DNA of 64,000 nt from JALORV01 sp963754065 (lineage in GTDB: Bacteria; Pseudomonadota; Gammaproteobacteria; Burkholderiales; Burkholderiaceae_F). The stretch is taken from contig CAVWFH010000009.1 of assembly GCA_963754065.1 (NCBI GenBank), forward strand, positions 1-64,000, read 5' to 3'. Made by a program: the position numbers and the translations under genes. Below, piece by piece: positions 43,705 through 52,904 of the stretch. The number at the start of each line of letters is the position of its first letter. Position 1 is the stretch's first letter. A model generated the notes under the pieces. That model had not been told where the DNA came from, made no database searches, and saw nothing but the letters and a program-made list of their open reading frames with translations.

Positions 43705-43779
43705 TATCGGGAAGGGGGCCGCCGGCTCCGCGCTGCGGATCGGCGGCGTGCGGGCGCGGCTTCGGCCGTACCGGCAGGT

Positions 43780-44421
43780 CTACTCGACCAGGCCGTGCTT
43801 GATGGCGTAGTGCGTCAGTTCCGCGTTGTTCGACAGGCCCATTTTTTCGAGGATGCGGGCGCGGTAGACGCTGACGGTCTTCGGGCTGAGGGCGAGTTCC
43901 TCGGCGATGTCGGACAGGCGCTTGCCCGATGCCATCAGCTTCAGCGTCTGGAACTCGCGGTCGGACAATTTTTCATGGGGTGCACCGGCATCCTCCGGCG
44001 CATTCAAATTCTCGATCAGCGCCTGCGCGATCTCCGGCGTGACGTATTTCTTTCCGGCGATGACCATCGAAAGCGCCTCGAGCAGCTTGTCGGGCGCGCT
44101 GCCCTTGTTCAGGTAGCCGAAAGCGCCGGCGCGGAAAGCGCGGACCGCGTACTGGTCCTCCGGGTACATGCTGACCATCAGCACCTTCAGCCGGGGGTAT
44201 TCCTCGCGCAGCGACTTGAGGATCTCGATGCCGTTCTTCCCGGGCAATCCGACGTCCATTACCAGCACATCGGGCTCGCCGTGCTTCTTCAGTTCGGCAC
44301 GCAATTGCCCGTAGTCCGACGCCTCGGCGACGATCTGCGTGTCGGGGTGCTCGGACAGCACCTGCACGATGCCGCGACGTACGATCGCGTGATCGTCGAC
44401 GACGATCAGCCTAACCGGCAT
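43780..44421 (-). CDS. NarL/FixJ-type response regulator
   Basis: A 213-residue regulator with receiver (phosphoacceptor Asp56 in VLVMDVGLPGKNG, Lys in GYLNKGSAP) and a C-terminal LuxR-type helix-turn-helix (LSDREFQTLKLMASGKRLSD, then SPKTVSVYRARILEKM). The domain order and lengths are canonical. Its ATG overlaps the end of the kinase gene upstream by 11 bases, so kinase and regulator are translationally coupled. Targets unknown. It converges with the GGDEF-EAL gene. Confidence 0.93.
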   Translation of the reverse strand: MPVRLIVVDDHAIVRRGIVQVLSEHPDTQIVAEASDYGQLRAELKKHGEPDVLVMDVGLPGKNGIEILKSLREEYPRLKVLMVSMYPEDQYAVRAFRAGAFGYLNKGSAPDKLLEALSMVIAGKKYVTPEIAQALIENLNAPEDAGAPHEKLSDREFQTLKLMASGKRLSDIAEELALSPKTVSVYRARILEKMGLSNNAELTHYAIKHGLVE

Positions 44422-45541
44422 CGGGACTCTCCTCGACCGGGGTCGCGACGCGCTGGCGTGCGGCGGGCAGCGGCGGAATCGAGAACATCACGGTCGTGCC
44501 GCGGCCCGGCGACGACGACACCTCGGCCCAGCCGTCGAGTCCGCGGGCGCGCTCGAGCAGGCCGCGCACGCCGAAGCCCGGCGTGACCGCAAGGCTGTCC
44601 GGCTCGAAACCGGCACCGTCGTCGGCGATCTCGAGCGTGACTTCATCCTCGAGTGCAAAGAGCTGCACGTGCACGGCGCGTGCGCCCGCGTGCTTGCGCA
44701 CATTCGTCAGCGCTTCCTGCGCGACACGGTAGAGCGCTGCCGCACGGTCCGGTGCGATGTCGAACTCGTCGCGATTGCTGCGGAAATCGATCGGCAGGCC
44801 GGTGCGCTCGCCGAAGCCGCGCGCCAGCCACTCCAGCGCGGCGACCAGGCCGGCGTCGAGCACGGCCGGCCGCAACGCGTGCTGGATGCGGTGCGTCGCC
44901 ACCACCGCGGATTCGAGCAGCTGCTGGATTGCGTCCATGCGGCCGCGATGCTGGGGATCGGCGCCGAGCTCGCGCGCCAGTCGCACCACTTCGAACTTAA
45001 GCGCCGTCAGGGCGCCGCCCACGTCGTCGTGAATTTCCTGAGCAATGGCGCGACGCTCGTCTTCCTTGGCGCGCTCCAGATGCTGTGTCAGCGCATGCAG
45101 CTTGCGTTCGCTTTCGACGAGGGCGGCCGCGGCGCCGCGGGCCTCGCGCCGTGTGCGTGCAGCGCGCAGGCTGTGCTGCAGGGCGGCTGCGACGCGGAAC
45201 ATCCTCGTCTTCAGGACGAAGTCATCAGCCCCCGCGTGCAGCGAAGCCACCGCCAGTTCCTCGGACATCTCGCCCGACAGCACGATGACAGGGATGTCGG
45301 GATCGACGGCCTTGGCGACCTTGAGCGACGCAAACGAATCGAAGCGCGGGAGGTTGTGATCGGTGATGACGGCGTCGATCGTGCCCTGCGCGAACGCATC
45401 GCGCATGCCGGCCTCGTCTTCGACGCGGACGGAGCGCGGACGCAGGCCCTCGCGCATCAGCATCGCGAGCAGCAGTTCGTAGTCGAGTTCGGAGTCTTCG
45501 ACAACGATCAGGCGTGGTGCAGCGGGGTCGGACGTAGACAC
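44411..45541 (-). CDS. cytoplasmic histidine kinase with N-terminal receiver (HisKA_3 type)
   Basis: A 376-residue soluble kinase. It begins with a receiver (VVEDSELDYELL, Asp61 in VITDHNLPRFDSF), followed by a coiled linker (ESERKLHALTQHLERAKEDE), a HisKA_3 domain with His171 in AIAQEIHDDVGGAL, and an ATPase domain (QEALTNVRKHAG, then DDGAGFEPDSL and GFGVRGLLERARGL). This is the NarX/DegS type that pairs with NarL-like regulators, and the partner overlaps its 3' end. With no sensor or membrane part, its input is probably phosphorylation of its own receiver by another kinase. The GTG at 45541 is the best start, since upstream sequence runs into the rnpB promoter side. Confidence 0.9.
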   Translation of the reverse strand: MSTSDPAAPRLIVVEDSELDYELLLAMLMREGLRPRSVRVEDEAGMRDAFAQGTIDAVITDHNLPRFDSFASLKVAKAVDPDIPVIVLSGEMSEELAVASLHAGADDFVLKTRMFRVAAALQHSLRAARTRREARGAAAALVESERKLHALTQHLERAKEDERRAIAQEIHDDVGGALTALKFEVVRLARELGADPQHRGRMDAIQQLLESAVVATHRIQHALRPAVLDAGLVAALEWLARGFGERTGLPIDFRSNRDEFDIAPDRAAALYRVAQEALTNVRKHAGARAVHVQLFALEDEVTLEIADDGAGFEPDSLAVTPGFGVRGLLERARGLDGWAEVSSSPGRGTTVMFSIPPLPAARQRVATPVEESPDAG

Positions 45542-45661
45542 GGTGGCAGGGATTGTGGCGGATTGCGATGGGGATTGCAGGACGCTACGCGTCCGGGGTG
45601 GCCGCCGCTGCCATGAAAAGCCCCGTGCTTCCGGTCCCCGGGCGATTGCACACAATCGCCG

Positions 45662-45688
45662 TTGAATTTGTCGGCCGCAGCCTAAAAT
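45662..45688 (+). promoter_or_regulatory. promoter of rnpB
   Basis: TTGAAT (45662-45667) and TAAAAT (45683-45688) are separated by 15 bases, and the second ends seven bases before the inferred RNA 5' end at 45696. The spacing is short for sigma-70, but the placement relative to the RNA is exact. Confidence 0.6.
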
Positions 45689-45695
45689 GCACTTT

Positions 45696-46005
45696 GCAAA
45701 GTACGCTGGGCGATCGCGGTGTCGGCCCGCCGACATCGAGGAAAGTCCGGACTCCGCAGAGCGACGTAGCAGGTAACGCCTGCCCACCGTGAGGTGAGGA
45801 TCAGAGCAACAGAGACGAGCCGATTCAGTTCGGGTGAAACGGGCAATCTCTACGTGGAGCAACACCAAATAGGCGGCCGTCGATCCTGCTCGGGGAGGCC
45901 GCGGGTAGGTGGCTTGAGCCGGCGAGCGATCGCCGGTCCAGATGAATGATCGTCGCGGCGTCCGCAAGGACGTCGAACAGGATCCGGCTTACAGGCGGAC
46001 TTTGC
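45696..46005 (+). ncRNA. rnpB: RNase P RNA (M1 RNA, bacterial class A)
   Basis: The catalytic RNA of RNase P, which trims the 5' leader from pre-tRNAs. Signature segments are GAGGAAAGTCCGGACTCC (45761-45778 area), AGCAGGTAACGCCTG, the conserved core CAGAGCAACAGAGACGAGCC and GGTGAAACGGGCAATCTC, and the 3' part AGATGAATGATCGTC with GACGTCGAACAGGATCCGGC. The ends pair as stem P1 (GCAAAGT near 45696 with ACTTTGC at 45999-46005), which sets the boundaries at about 310 nucleotides. It lies between signalling genes and mraZ on the dcw strand; an rnpB next to mraZ is also known from pseudomonads. Confidence 0.95.
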
Positions 46006-46340
46006 ATTCTTTCCCGGTCGGTCCGGAGTGTCGTGGCCGATCGTTTTTCTCTATCTCCTCTCATCCGCGACGGGGATCCAACTGTCGGGCGGCGGGCCGA
46101 CGCAATAGTTCCCGTCTATCGCGGAGCGATTCAGACCTGCGGGAGAGCCTCGTGCCGCGGTTTGCGCGACCGCGGATTCCCGCTTCGGGTCGAGCGGCAG
46201 GCCCCGCGTCCCGCCTTTCCTGAGATTTCACTTGCAGATACTGCGCTAAGCCTTTCAATTGGCGTAGTATTTCCTTGCGAATCCGCGTTAGAAACGGTCG
46301 CTAAGTCCTTGTTGTCATTGAAAAAATCCCTGTATTTCAC
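46006..46340. other. gene-free stretch between rnpB and the mraZ promoter
   Basis: 335 bases with no gene of the expected codon character. The start (46006-46060) has a run TTTTTCTCTATCTCC, which may help terminate rnpB, though no strong stem precedes it. The part from about 46220 is clearly AT-richer than the surroundings, as expected for promoter DNA ahead of a large, strongly expressed operon. Confidence 0.4.
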
Positions 46341-46414
46341 TTGACCTGCTGGAAAGCGGTGCGATACAGTGGCGCCCCGTGTGAAATAGTGGGAGACAGT
46401 GGGCTAGTTAGTGC
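46341..46414 (+). promoter_or_regulatory. mraZ promoter with MraZ-box direct repeats
   Basis: A likely sigma-70 promoter (TTGACC at 46341-46346, TACAGT at 46365-46370, 18-base spacer) overlaps a series of GTG-containing repeats at ten-base steps: GTGG at 46369, GTGTG at 46379, GTGGG at 46389 and GTGGG at 46399, with a fifth GTG at 46411. In E. coli and other bacteria MraZ binds direct repeats of TGGGN with about ten-base period and represses the dcw operon. The same arrangement here implies autoregulation of the whole cluster. Confidence 0.75.
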
Positions 46415-46461
46415 TTGCTTCGCCAATTGACGAAGCTTGAAGCAGCCCGTGTCCAATCGAC

Positions 46462-46890
46462 GTGTTCCAAGGCGCCTCTCAACTGACGCTCGACGGCAAA
46501 GGTCGCCTGTCGATGCCTGCTCGCCACCGGGACACGCTGGCTGCGAGCTGCGAAGGACGCCTGACACTGACCCGTCACCCGGACGGGTGCGTACTCGTCT
46601 ATCCGCGGCCGACCTGGGAAGTTCGACGCCAGCAGATCGCTCAGCTCCCCTATGCGGCGCGGGCGTTGCAGCGACTACTGCTGGGCAGCGCGGTCGATAT
46701 CGAACTCGACAGCGCCGGGCGGATTCTCGTGTCTTTGGAGCTGCGCAGCGCCGCCGCGCTCGAGCGCGAGGTCATGTTGCTCGGCATGGGCGCGCACTTC
46801 GAACTGTGGGACGTTGCACGGCTGGGAGAACACGAACGCCAGTCGCTGGCCAATGGCCTTCCCGACTCTGCTGCGGATTTCACGTTCTGA
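46462..46890 (+). CDS. mraZ: transcriptional regulator MraZ
   Basis: A 142-residue protein of two AbrB-like repeats that forms a ring-shaped oligomer, binds the repeats in its own promoter and represses the division cluster. Characteristic are FQGASQLTLDGKGRLSMPAR at the start (with the Lys-Gly-Arg DNA-binding segment) and SAGRILVSLELR in the second half. The start codon is GTG. It is the first gene of the dcw cluster; rsmH follows after six bases. Confidence 0.95.
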   Translation: MFQGASQLTLDGKGRLSMPARHRDTLAASCEGRLTLTRHPDGCVLVYPRPTWEVRRQQIAQLPYAARALQRLLLGSAVDIELDSAGRILVSLELRSAAALEREVMLLGMGAHFELWDVARLGEHERQSLANGLPDSAADFTF

Positions 46891-46896
46891 CGGTGG

Positions 46897-47883
46897 ATGA
46901 CGCCGGAACTGACAACGGATGCCCGCGGGCACGAAGCCGTTCTCGCCGTGCCGGCGGTCGCCATGCTGGTGACCGATCCGCGCGCCACGTATGTCGACGC
47001 GACCTTCGGACGGGGCGGCCATGCGCGCCTGATCCTCGAGCGCCTGGCTTCGACGGGGCGTCTGATCGCGTTCGACCGCGATCCCATGGCCGTGGCGGCT
47101 GCTTCCGCCATGCGCGATCCGCGACTTCACATCGAACACACCGCCTTTTCACGTCTGGGCGAGACACTCGCAGCGCTTGGCGTCACGAGCGTCCAGGGCG
47201 TGCTGCTCGACATCGGCGTGTCGTCGCCACAGATCGACACCGCCGAACGAGGCTTCTCGTGGCGATCCGACGGGCCACTCGACATGCGAATGGACACAAC
47301 GCGCGGCGAGACGGCTGCGCAGTGGCTCGCGCGGGCGTCGGTCGATGAACTCACAGGAGTGATCCGCAGCTATGGGGAAGAACGGTTTGCTTCATCGATT
47401 GCAAAGGCGATTGTGGCTCGCCGCGAGACTGGGCGGCCGGTATCAACCACCGGCGACCTTGCCGCGCTCGTGGCAGGCGCGATCCCCCGCAAGAGCCGCG
47501 CGGACGGGGCACAGCATCCGGCCACGCGGACATTTCAGGCTGTACGGATTCACATCAATCAAGAGCTTGAGGAATTGGCGCTAGCCCTTGAACAATCGGT
47601 GCAGGTGCTGGCGACGGGCGGACGGCTCGTCGTCATCAGCTTCCATTCGCTCGAAGATCGCATCGTCAAGCGCTTCATCGATGCGCACGCCCATCCCGAC
47701 CGCGCCGCACCAGGCGCGCGTGCGCTGCCGCTGCGTGCGACCGAGCTGCCTGCGCCGCGGCTCACCGCCATCGCGCGGGTGCGAGCTGATGCGGCCGAGG
47801 TTGCCGCCAATCCCCGGTCGCGGTCGGCGGTGATGCGCGTCGCCGAACGCACGTCCACCGCATGGCCGGGAGCGGCCCAATGA
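46897..47883 (+). CDS. rsmH: 16S rRNA m4C1402 methyltransferase RsmH
   Basis: A 328-residue S-adenosylmethionine-dependent enzyme that methylates N4 of C1402 in 16S rRNA (former name MraW). Motifs include YVDATFGRGGHARLIL, the DIGVSSPQID motif, RGFSWRSDGPLDMRMD and, near the C-terminus, VVISFHSLEDRIVKRF. Length is typical. Its last four bases overlap the start of ftsL (ATGA). Confidence 0.96.
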   Translation: MTPELTTDARGHEAVLAVPAVAMLVTDPRATYVDATFGRGGHARLILERLASTGRLIAFDRDPMAVAAASAMRDPRLHIEHTAFSRLGETLAALGVTSVQGVLLDIGVSSPQIDTAERGFSWRSDGPLDMRMDTTRGETAAQWLARASVDELTGVIRSYGEERFASSIAKAIVARRETGRPVSTTGDLAALVAGAIPRKSRADGAQHPATRTFQAVRIHINQELEELALALEQSVQVLATGGRLVVISFHSLEDRIVKRFIDAHAHPDRAAPGARALPLRATELPAPRLTAIARVRADAAEVAANPRSRSAVMRVAERTSTAWPGAAQ

Positions 47884-48188
47884 TCCGCGTCGCGCTGGTG
47901 TTCGTGTCGGTGTTGCTGCTGTTCGCGTCGTCGCTCGGACTGGTTACCGCGCAGCACCGAACGCGCTCGCTCTTCGTCGACCTCGAGCGTGCGCAGCAGG
48001 ACGCCAAGCAGCTCGATGTCGACTACGAACGCCTGACGATCGAACTGGCGCGGCTCGCGCAGCCGGCCGCCGTCGAGCGCGCGGCACAGCGGCTGGGATT
48101 CAAGGCGGCCGAGGCGAGCCGCACCGTGTTCCTCAACCTGCCGCAGGCGAGCGCCACGACGCCGGTGGCACCGGGGGCACGCAAGTGA
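47880..48188 (+). CDS. ftsL: cell division protein FtsL
   Basis: A 102-residue bitopic membrane protein: short cytoplasmic start, one helix (about 3-22) and a periplasmic coiled coil (LERAQQDAKQLDVDYERLTI). It joins FtsB and FtsQ in the divisome and activates FtsWI. The ATG at 47880 overlaps the rsmH stop, and the stop overlaps the ftsI GTG. Sequence conservation of FtsL is always low; position, size and topology make the call. Confidence 0.9.
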   Translation: MIRVALVFVSVLLLFASSLGLVTAQHRTRSLFVDLERAQQDAKQLDVDYERLTIELARLAQPAAVERAAQRLGFKAAEASRTVFLNLPQASATTPVAPGARK

Positions 48189-49978
48189 AGGGCACTGCGC
48201 GCAGCTCCAATGGACGCCCGGCGCGGCGGCCAGATGCCGGCCCCTCGCGCCGCGAGCGCGTCGCGTTCAATGCGAATCCGCTGCTGACGGTCGCGCTGCC
48301 CGCCTGGCGCTCGAAGCTGCTGCTGTTCATGCTCTTCGTCGGCTTCGTCGCGCTCGGAGGCCGGGCGTTCTACCTGATGGGCGGCGTGACGACCGACTTC
48401 CTGCAGCGCCAGGGCGAAGCGCGCTATGCGCGCACGCTCGAGATTCCCGCCACGCGCGGCCGCGTGACCGACCGCAACGGCATCGTGCTGGCGTCGTCGG
48501 TGCCGGCGCGGGCGGTCTGGGCGATTCCCGACGACGTCGTGGCGACCCCGGCACAGGTCGCCGACCTCGCGCGACTGCTGGGCATGAATCCCGCCGAAGT
48601 GAAGCGGCGCCTGGCGGATGAGGATCGCAGCTTCGTGTACTTGCGGCGGCAGGTCGACGTCGAAGTGGCGGACCGCATTACGGCGCTGAAGATTCCCGGC
48701 GTGCACTCGAGCCGCGAGTTCAAGCGGCACTATCCCGAGGGTCCGACCAGCGCGCATCTTGTGGGCTTCACGAATGTCGAGGATCGCGGACAGGAGGGCA
48801 TTGAACTGGCGCACGAGTCCACGCTGGCGGGGCGTGCCGGCAGCCGACGTGTGATCAAGGATCGCCTCGGTCGCGTGGTCGAAGACGACTGGCTGCGCGA
48901 GCCGGTCGACGGCCGGGACCTCGCGCTGTCCATCGACAGCCGGGTCCAGTACATCGCCTCCTCGGCGCTAAAGAGTGCCATCGACAAGCACCAGGCCAAG
49001 GCCGGGGCCGTGATCGTTCTCGATGTCGCCAGCGGTGAGGTGCTCGCGCTCGCGAACTGGCCCAGCTATGACCCGAATGCGCGCGGTCGCCTCGCGGCCG
49101 ACGCAATCCGCAACCGCGTGATCACCGATACCTTCGAGCCGGGTTCGACGATGAAGCCGTTCGCGGTGGCTACTGCGCTTGAGCTCGGCAAGGTCCGACC
49201 CGACACGCGCATCCAGACCGCGCCGGGACGTATGACGATCGGTGATCGAACGATCGGCGACGCGCACGCGCACGGCCTGCTGACGGTGGAAGAAGTCGTG
49301 GCGAAGTCGAGCAACGTCGGCACCGCCAAGATCGCGCTCGACCTGCCTGCGCAGTCCTTGTGGGACAGCTATACGGCGCTGGGCTTCGGGCAGGCACCCC
49401 GCATGGGCTTTCCGGGCGCGGTGGCCGGACGGCTGCGCCCGGCCAAGACGTGGCGGCCGATCGAGCAGGCAACGATCTCGTATGGACACGGCGTGTCCGT
49501 GACGTTGGTGCAACTGGCGCGAGCCTACGCGGCGCTGGCGCGCGACGGCGAACTGGTCCCTCTGACACTCACTAAGTCCGAAACCCCGCCCGCTGCGGTG
49601 CGCGTGTTTTCTGTGGAGACGGCACGCTCGATGCGCAAAATGCTCGAGATGGCGGTCGCCGATGACGGAACGGCGCCGGCGGCGCGCATTGCCGGCTACC
49701 GCGTGGCGGGCAAGACCGGCACCGCGCAGAAGCTGAAAAACGGCCAGTACGTGAAGGAGTATGTCGCGTCCTTTGCCGGTTTCGCTCCGGTCTCGGATCC
49801 GCGCGTCGTGATCGCGGTGATGATCGATGAGCCCAGTACTGGTGCGTACTACGGTGGTCAGGTGGCGGCGCCGGTGTTTGCCCAGATCGCTGGGGCTACG
49901 TTGCGCACGCTGCAAGTGGCACCCGACGGCCCGCTGGAGACGCCGAAGCAGTTGCTGGCGCTGAGGCAGGCGCGATGA
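48185..49978 (+). CDS. ftsI: septal peptidoglycan transpeptidase FtsI (PBP3)
   Basis: A 597-residue class B penicillin-binding protein that cross-links septal peptidoglycan. After a basic N-terminus comes the membrane anchor (about 39-58), the non-catalytic domain (from RGRVTDRNGIVLASS) and the transpeptidase domain with the active-site Ser near 321 in GSTMKPF, the SSN motif (AKSSNVGTAKI) and KTGT near 511 (AGKTGTAQK). The GTG start overlaps the ftsL stop by four bases, and the stop overlaps murE. Confidence 0.97.
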   Translation: MKGTARSSNGRPARRPDAGPSRRERVAFNANPLLTVALPAWRSKLLLFMLFVGFVALGGRAFYLMGGVTTDFLQRQGEARYARTLEIPATRGRVTDRNGIVLASSVPARAVWAIPDDVVATPAQVADLARLLGMNPAEVKRRLADEDRSFVYLRRQVDVEVADRITALKIPGVHSSREFKRHYPEGPTSAHLVGFTNVEDRGQEGIELAHESTLAGRAGSRRVIKDRLGRVVEDDWLREPVDGRDLALSIDSRVQYIASSALKSAIDKHQAKAGAVIVLDVASGEVLALANWPSYDPNARGRLAADAIRNRVITDTFEPGSTMKPFAVATALELGKVRPDTRIQTAPGRMTIGDRTIGDAHAHGLLTVEEVVAKSSNVGTAKIALDLPAQSLWDSYTALGFGQAPRMGFPGAVAGRLRPAKTWRPIEQATISYGHGVSVTLVQLARAYAALARDGELVPLTLTKSETPPAAVRVFSVETARSMRKMLEMAVADDGTAPAARIAGYRVAGKTGTAQKLKNGQYVKEYVASFAGFAPVSDPRVVIAVMIDEPSTGAYYGGQVAAPVFAQIAGATLRTLQVAPDGPLETPKQLLALRQAR

Positions 49979-51513
49979 ACCTGGCCGCTGTCAGCGTATC
50001 GACCGCCATGCTGCCCAGCGTGCGGGATGCGCTCACCTTCCTGCGCAAACTGCCACCGGCCTCTGGCGGGCGTGCGCGCGACCTGCGCCTCGACAGCCGT
50101 GGTGTCCATGCCGGCGACATCTTCCTCGCCGTGGCGGGCCAGAAGAGCGATGGCCGGCGCTTCCTCGCGGATGCCGTTGGCCGCGGCGCGGCGGCGGCAC
50201 TGGTCGATGCCGATGGCTGGGATGGTGCAGCCCAGGCGATCCCGGTGCAGCCGGTGAACGGCCTGCGTGACAGCCTCGGCGCGTTGGCAGCGGCCTACTA
50301 CGAGCGGCCCAGTGAGCGCCTGCTGTCGGTCGGGGTGACCGGGACCAACGGCAAGACCTCGTGCAGCCAGTGGATCGCGCAATTGCTGACCCATGAAGGA
50401 CGTCGATGCGCCGTGATAGGCACGGTCGGTATCGGCTTTCCAGGGGCGCTGCAGGCCAGTGAATTGACCACGCCCGACCCGGTGTCGCTTCAGCGTGAAC
50501 TGCGGCAGCTGCTCGATGCAGGCGCGCAGGCCCTGGCAATGGAAGTGTCGTCGATCGGACTCGAGCAGCGTCGCGTGGACGGCATGCACTTCGACGTGGC
50601 GCTCTTCACCAACCTGACGCGCGACCACCTCGACGTCCATGGAACGATGGAGCGGTACGAGGCCGCCAAAGCAATGTTGTTCGAGTGGCCGGGGCTGGGC
50701 CACGCGGTGATCAATCTCGACGATCCGGCCGGGTGCCGCATCGCCGCGCGTGCGATCGAGCGCGGCGTGGATGTGATCGGCTACAGCGCGCAGGCCGACA
50801 CGACCCCCAGGCCGCTCGCGCCCCGCCTGCTGGCCCGGCAGATCCGCGCGACGGAGGAAGGCCTGGCGTTCGAACTGTGTGTCGACGATCAGGCGCATCC
50901 GGTCGAAGTTCGCCTGGTCGGGCACTTCAATGTGGCCAATCTGCTCGGTGTCGTCGGTGTGTCGCTTGCGTGTGGCATCCGCAGCGACGTTACGGCCGCG
51001 GCGCTGCCGACCATGGTGCCGCCACCGGGGCGTATGCAGCGTGTCGACGCGAATGCGCAGCCGCTGGTCGTGGTCGACTACGCACACACGCCGGATGCAC
51101 TGGCGCAGGCGCTCGAAGCGCTGCGTCCCTTGGTGAAAGCCCGCCAGGGCCGGCTCTGGGTCGTGTTCGGGGCCGGCGGCGATCGTGATCCTGGCAAGCG
51201 CGCGCCGATGGGCGCGGCGGCCGTCGCGGCGGACGCCATCGTCATCACCAGCGACAACCCGCGGACCGAGAATCCGCAGCACATCGTCGATCAGGTGGCT
51301 GCCGGGGCGCGAGCGGCACGCAATCTCGTGACCGACGTCGATCGCGCGCGTGCGATCGAGCACGCCATCACCGCGGCAGAGCCGGCCGACGTCGTGCTGA
51401 TCGCCGGCAAAGGTCACGAGGACTACCAGATCATCGGCACCGAGAAGCGCCCGTTTTCTGACGTGGCGCAGGCGCGCCGCGGCCTGGCGTTGCGCGCGGG
51501 GATCGCCCGATGA
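49975..51513 (+). CDS. murE: UDP-MurNAc-tripeptide synthetase MurE (meso-DAP-adding)
   Basis: A 512-residue Mur ligase that adds the third amino acid to UDP-MurNAc-L-Ala-D-Glu. The ATP-binding loop GVTGTNGKTS, the carbamylated-Lys region and the C-terminal SDNPRTENPQ motif are present; DNPR is the signature of enzymes that use meso-diaminopimelate, so the wall is of the Gram-negative DAP type. Start and stop overlap ftsI and murF by four bases each. Confidence 0.97.
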   Translation: MNLAAVSVSTAMLPSVRDALTFLRKLPPASGGRARDLRLDSRGVHAGDIFLAVAGQKSDGRRFLADAVGRGAAAALVDADGWDGAAQAIPVQPVNGLRDSLGALAAAYYERPSERLLSVGVTGTNGKTSCSQWIAQLLTHEGRRCAVIGTVGIGFPGALQASELTTPDPVSLQRELRQLLDAGAQALAMEVSSIGLEQRRVDGMHFDVALFTNLTRDHLDVHGTMERYEAAKAMLFEWPGLGHAVINLDDPAGCRIAARAIERGVDVIGYSAQADTTPRPLAPRLLARQIRATEEGLAFELCVDDQAHPVEVRLVGHFNVANLLGVVGVSLACGIRSDVTAAALPTMVPPPGRMQRVDANAQPLVVVDYAHTPDALAQALEALRPLVKARQGRLWVVFGAGGDRDPGKRAPMGAAAVAADAIVITSDNPRTENPQHIVDQVAAGARAARNLVTDVDRARAIEHAITAAEPADVVLIAGKGHEDYQIIGTEKRPFSDVAQARRGLALRAGIAR

Positions 51514-52904
51514 GCGCACTGATGACGGTGTCCGAGCTGGCACGGACCGTTGCTGCGCAGGAAATGCGTGGTGATGGGCGCATCGGCTTTTCGAGCGTAT
51601 CGACCGACACGCGCACGCTCGCTCACGGAGCTCTGTTCGTGGCGTTGCGCGGCGAACGTTTCGACGGTCACGACTACGCGCAGGTGGCCGCTGATCGCGG
51701 TGCCGCCGCGATGCTGGTGGAGCACGCCGTTGAAGCCGCGGTGCCGCAGATCGTTGTTGCCGACACAAAACGCGCGCTTGGGCTGGGCGCCGCGCAATGG
51801 CGAGCGCGCTTTACGCTGCCTGTGATCGCCGTGACCGGCAGCAATGGCAAGACCACGGTCACTCAGATGATTGCGGCGATCCTAGCGCAGGCCTATGGCG
51901 AGCGAAATCGCCTCGCCACGCTCGGCAATCTGAACAACGACATCGGTGTGCCACTGATGCTGTGGCAGCTCGGCAAGCAGCACAGGGCGGCCGTGTTTGA
52001 GCTTGGCATGAATCACCCGGGCGAAATCGCGTACCTGGCCGAACTGGTCCGACCGACGATTGCGCTGGTCAACAACGCTCAGCGCGAGCATCAGGAATTC
52101 ATGCAATCCGTCGAGGCCACGGCCCAGGAGAACGGCGAAGTGCTGGCAGCTCTGCCACTGTCCGACATGGGGGTGGCGGTGTTCCCGGCGGATGACCCCT
52201 GCACGCCGATCTGGCGCACATTGGCGGGAACGCGACGTGTCGTCGACTTCGCGCTCGAGGCCTATGCCGTCGTCACGGCGACCTTCGAACTGGACGCAGA
52301 AGGTGCGCACGTTTCGATGGCAACCCCAGCCGGCCTGGTCGAGGCGAGACTCGCCGTGGGCGGGCTGCACAACGTGCGTAACGCGCTCGCGGCGGCGGCG
52401 TGTGCGATGGCGGCCGGCATCGAGCCGCGCGCGATCAGCGCCGGCCTGAGCGCGTTCCGACCGGTGAACGGACGTGGGGCGCGTCTGCGCACGTCCACTG
52501 GTGCGCTGCTGATCGACGACAGCTACAACGCCAATCCGGACTCGGTGCGTGCGGCCATCGACCTGCTGGCCGGCTGTAACTCTCCGCGCCTGCTGGTGCT
52601 GGGCGACATGGGTGAAGTCGGCGATCGGGGTTCCGAGTTCCACCGCGAGGTTGGCACCTATGCCCGTGAGCGCGCTGTCGATGCGCTCTACGCGCTGGGA
52701 GCACAGTCGCGCGAGACCGTGGCCGCATTCGGCGCAGGCGGAACGCACTTCGATGATGTCGAGGTGTTGCTGGCCGCGCTGCGTCCAAGGGCGGTGGAGG
52801 GCTCGACCGTGCTGGTCAAGGGATCACGCTTCATGCGGATGGAGCGTGTGGTGCAGGCGCTGGCGGAACCGGCGGTGCAGGGTGCAACGGCGGGACTGCA
52901 CTGA
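51510..52904 (+). CDS. murF: UDP-MurNAc-pentapeptide synthetase MurF
   Basis: A 464-residue Mur ligase that adds D-Ala-D-Ala to the UDP-MurNAc-tripeptide, the last cytoplasmic peptide step. Motifs: AVTGSNGKTTVTQMI (ATP loop), ELGMNHPGEIAYL and LLIDDSYNANPDSVRAA. It overlaps murE by four bases, and its stop shares one base with the mraY start (TGATG). Confidence 0.97.
   Translation: MSALMTVSELARTVAAQEMRGDGRIGFSSVSTDTRTLAHGALFVALRGERFDGHDYAQVAADRGAAAMLVEHAVEAAVPQIVVADTKRALGLGAAQWRARFTLPVIAVTGSNGKTTVTQMIAAILAQAYGERNRLATLGNLNNDIGVPLMLWQLGKQHRAAVFELGMNHPGEIAYLAELVRPTIALVNNAQREHQEFMQSVEATAQENGEVLAALPLSDMGVAVFPADDPCTPIWRTLAGTRRVVDFALEAYAVVTATFELDAEGAHVSMATPAGLVEARLAVGGLHNVRNALAAAACAMAAGIEPRAISAGLSAFRPVNGRGARLRTSTGALLIDDSYNANPDSVRAAIDLLAGCNSPRLLVLGDMGEVGDRGSEFHREVGTYARERAVDALYALGAQSRETVAAFGAGGTHFDDVEVLLAALRPRAVEGSTVLVKGSRFMRMERVVQALAEPAVQGATAGLH

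Noticed and set aside
43705..43779. Terminator between the convergent GGDEF-EAL and NarL-type genes
   Set aside because: GC-rich inverted segments exist, but no clear stem with a T-run on either strand.
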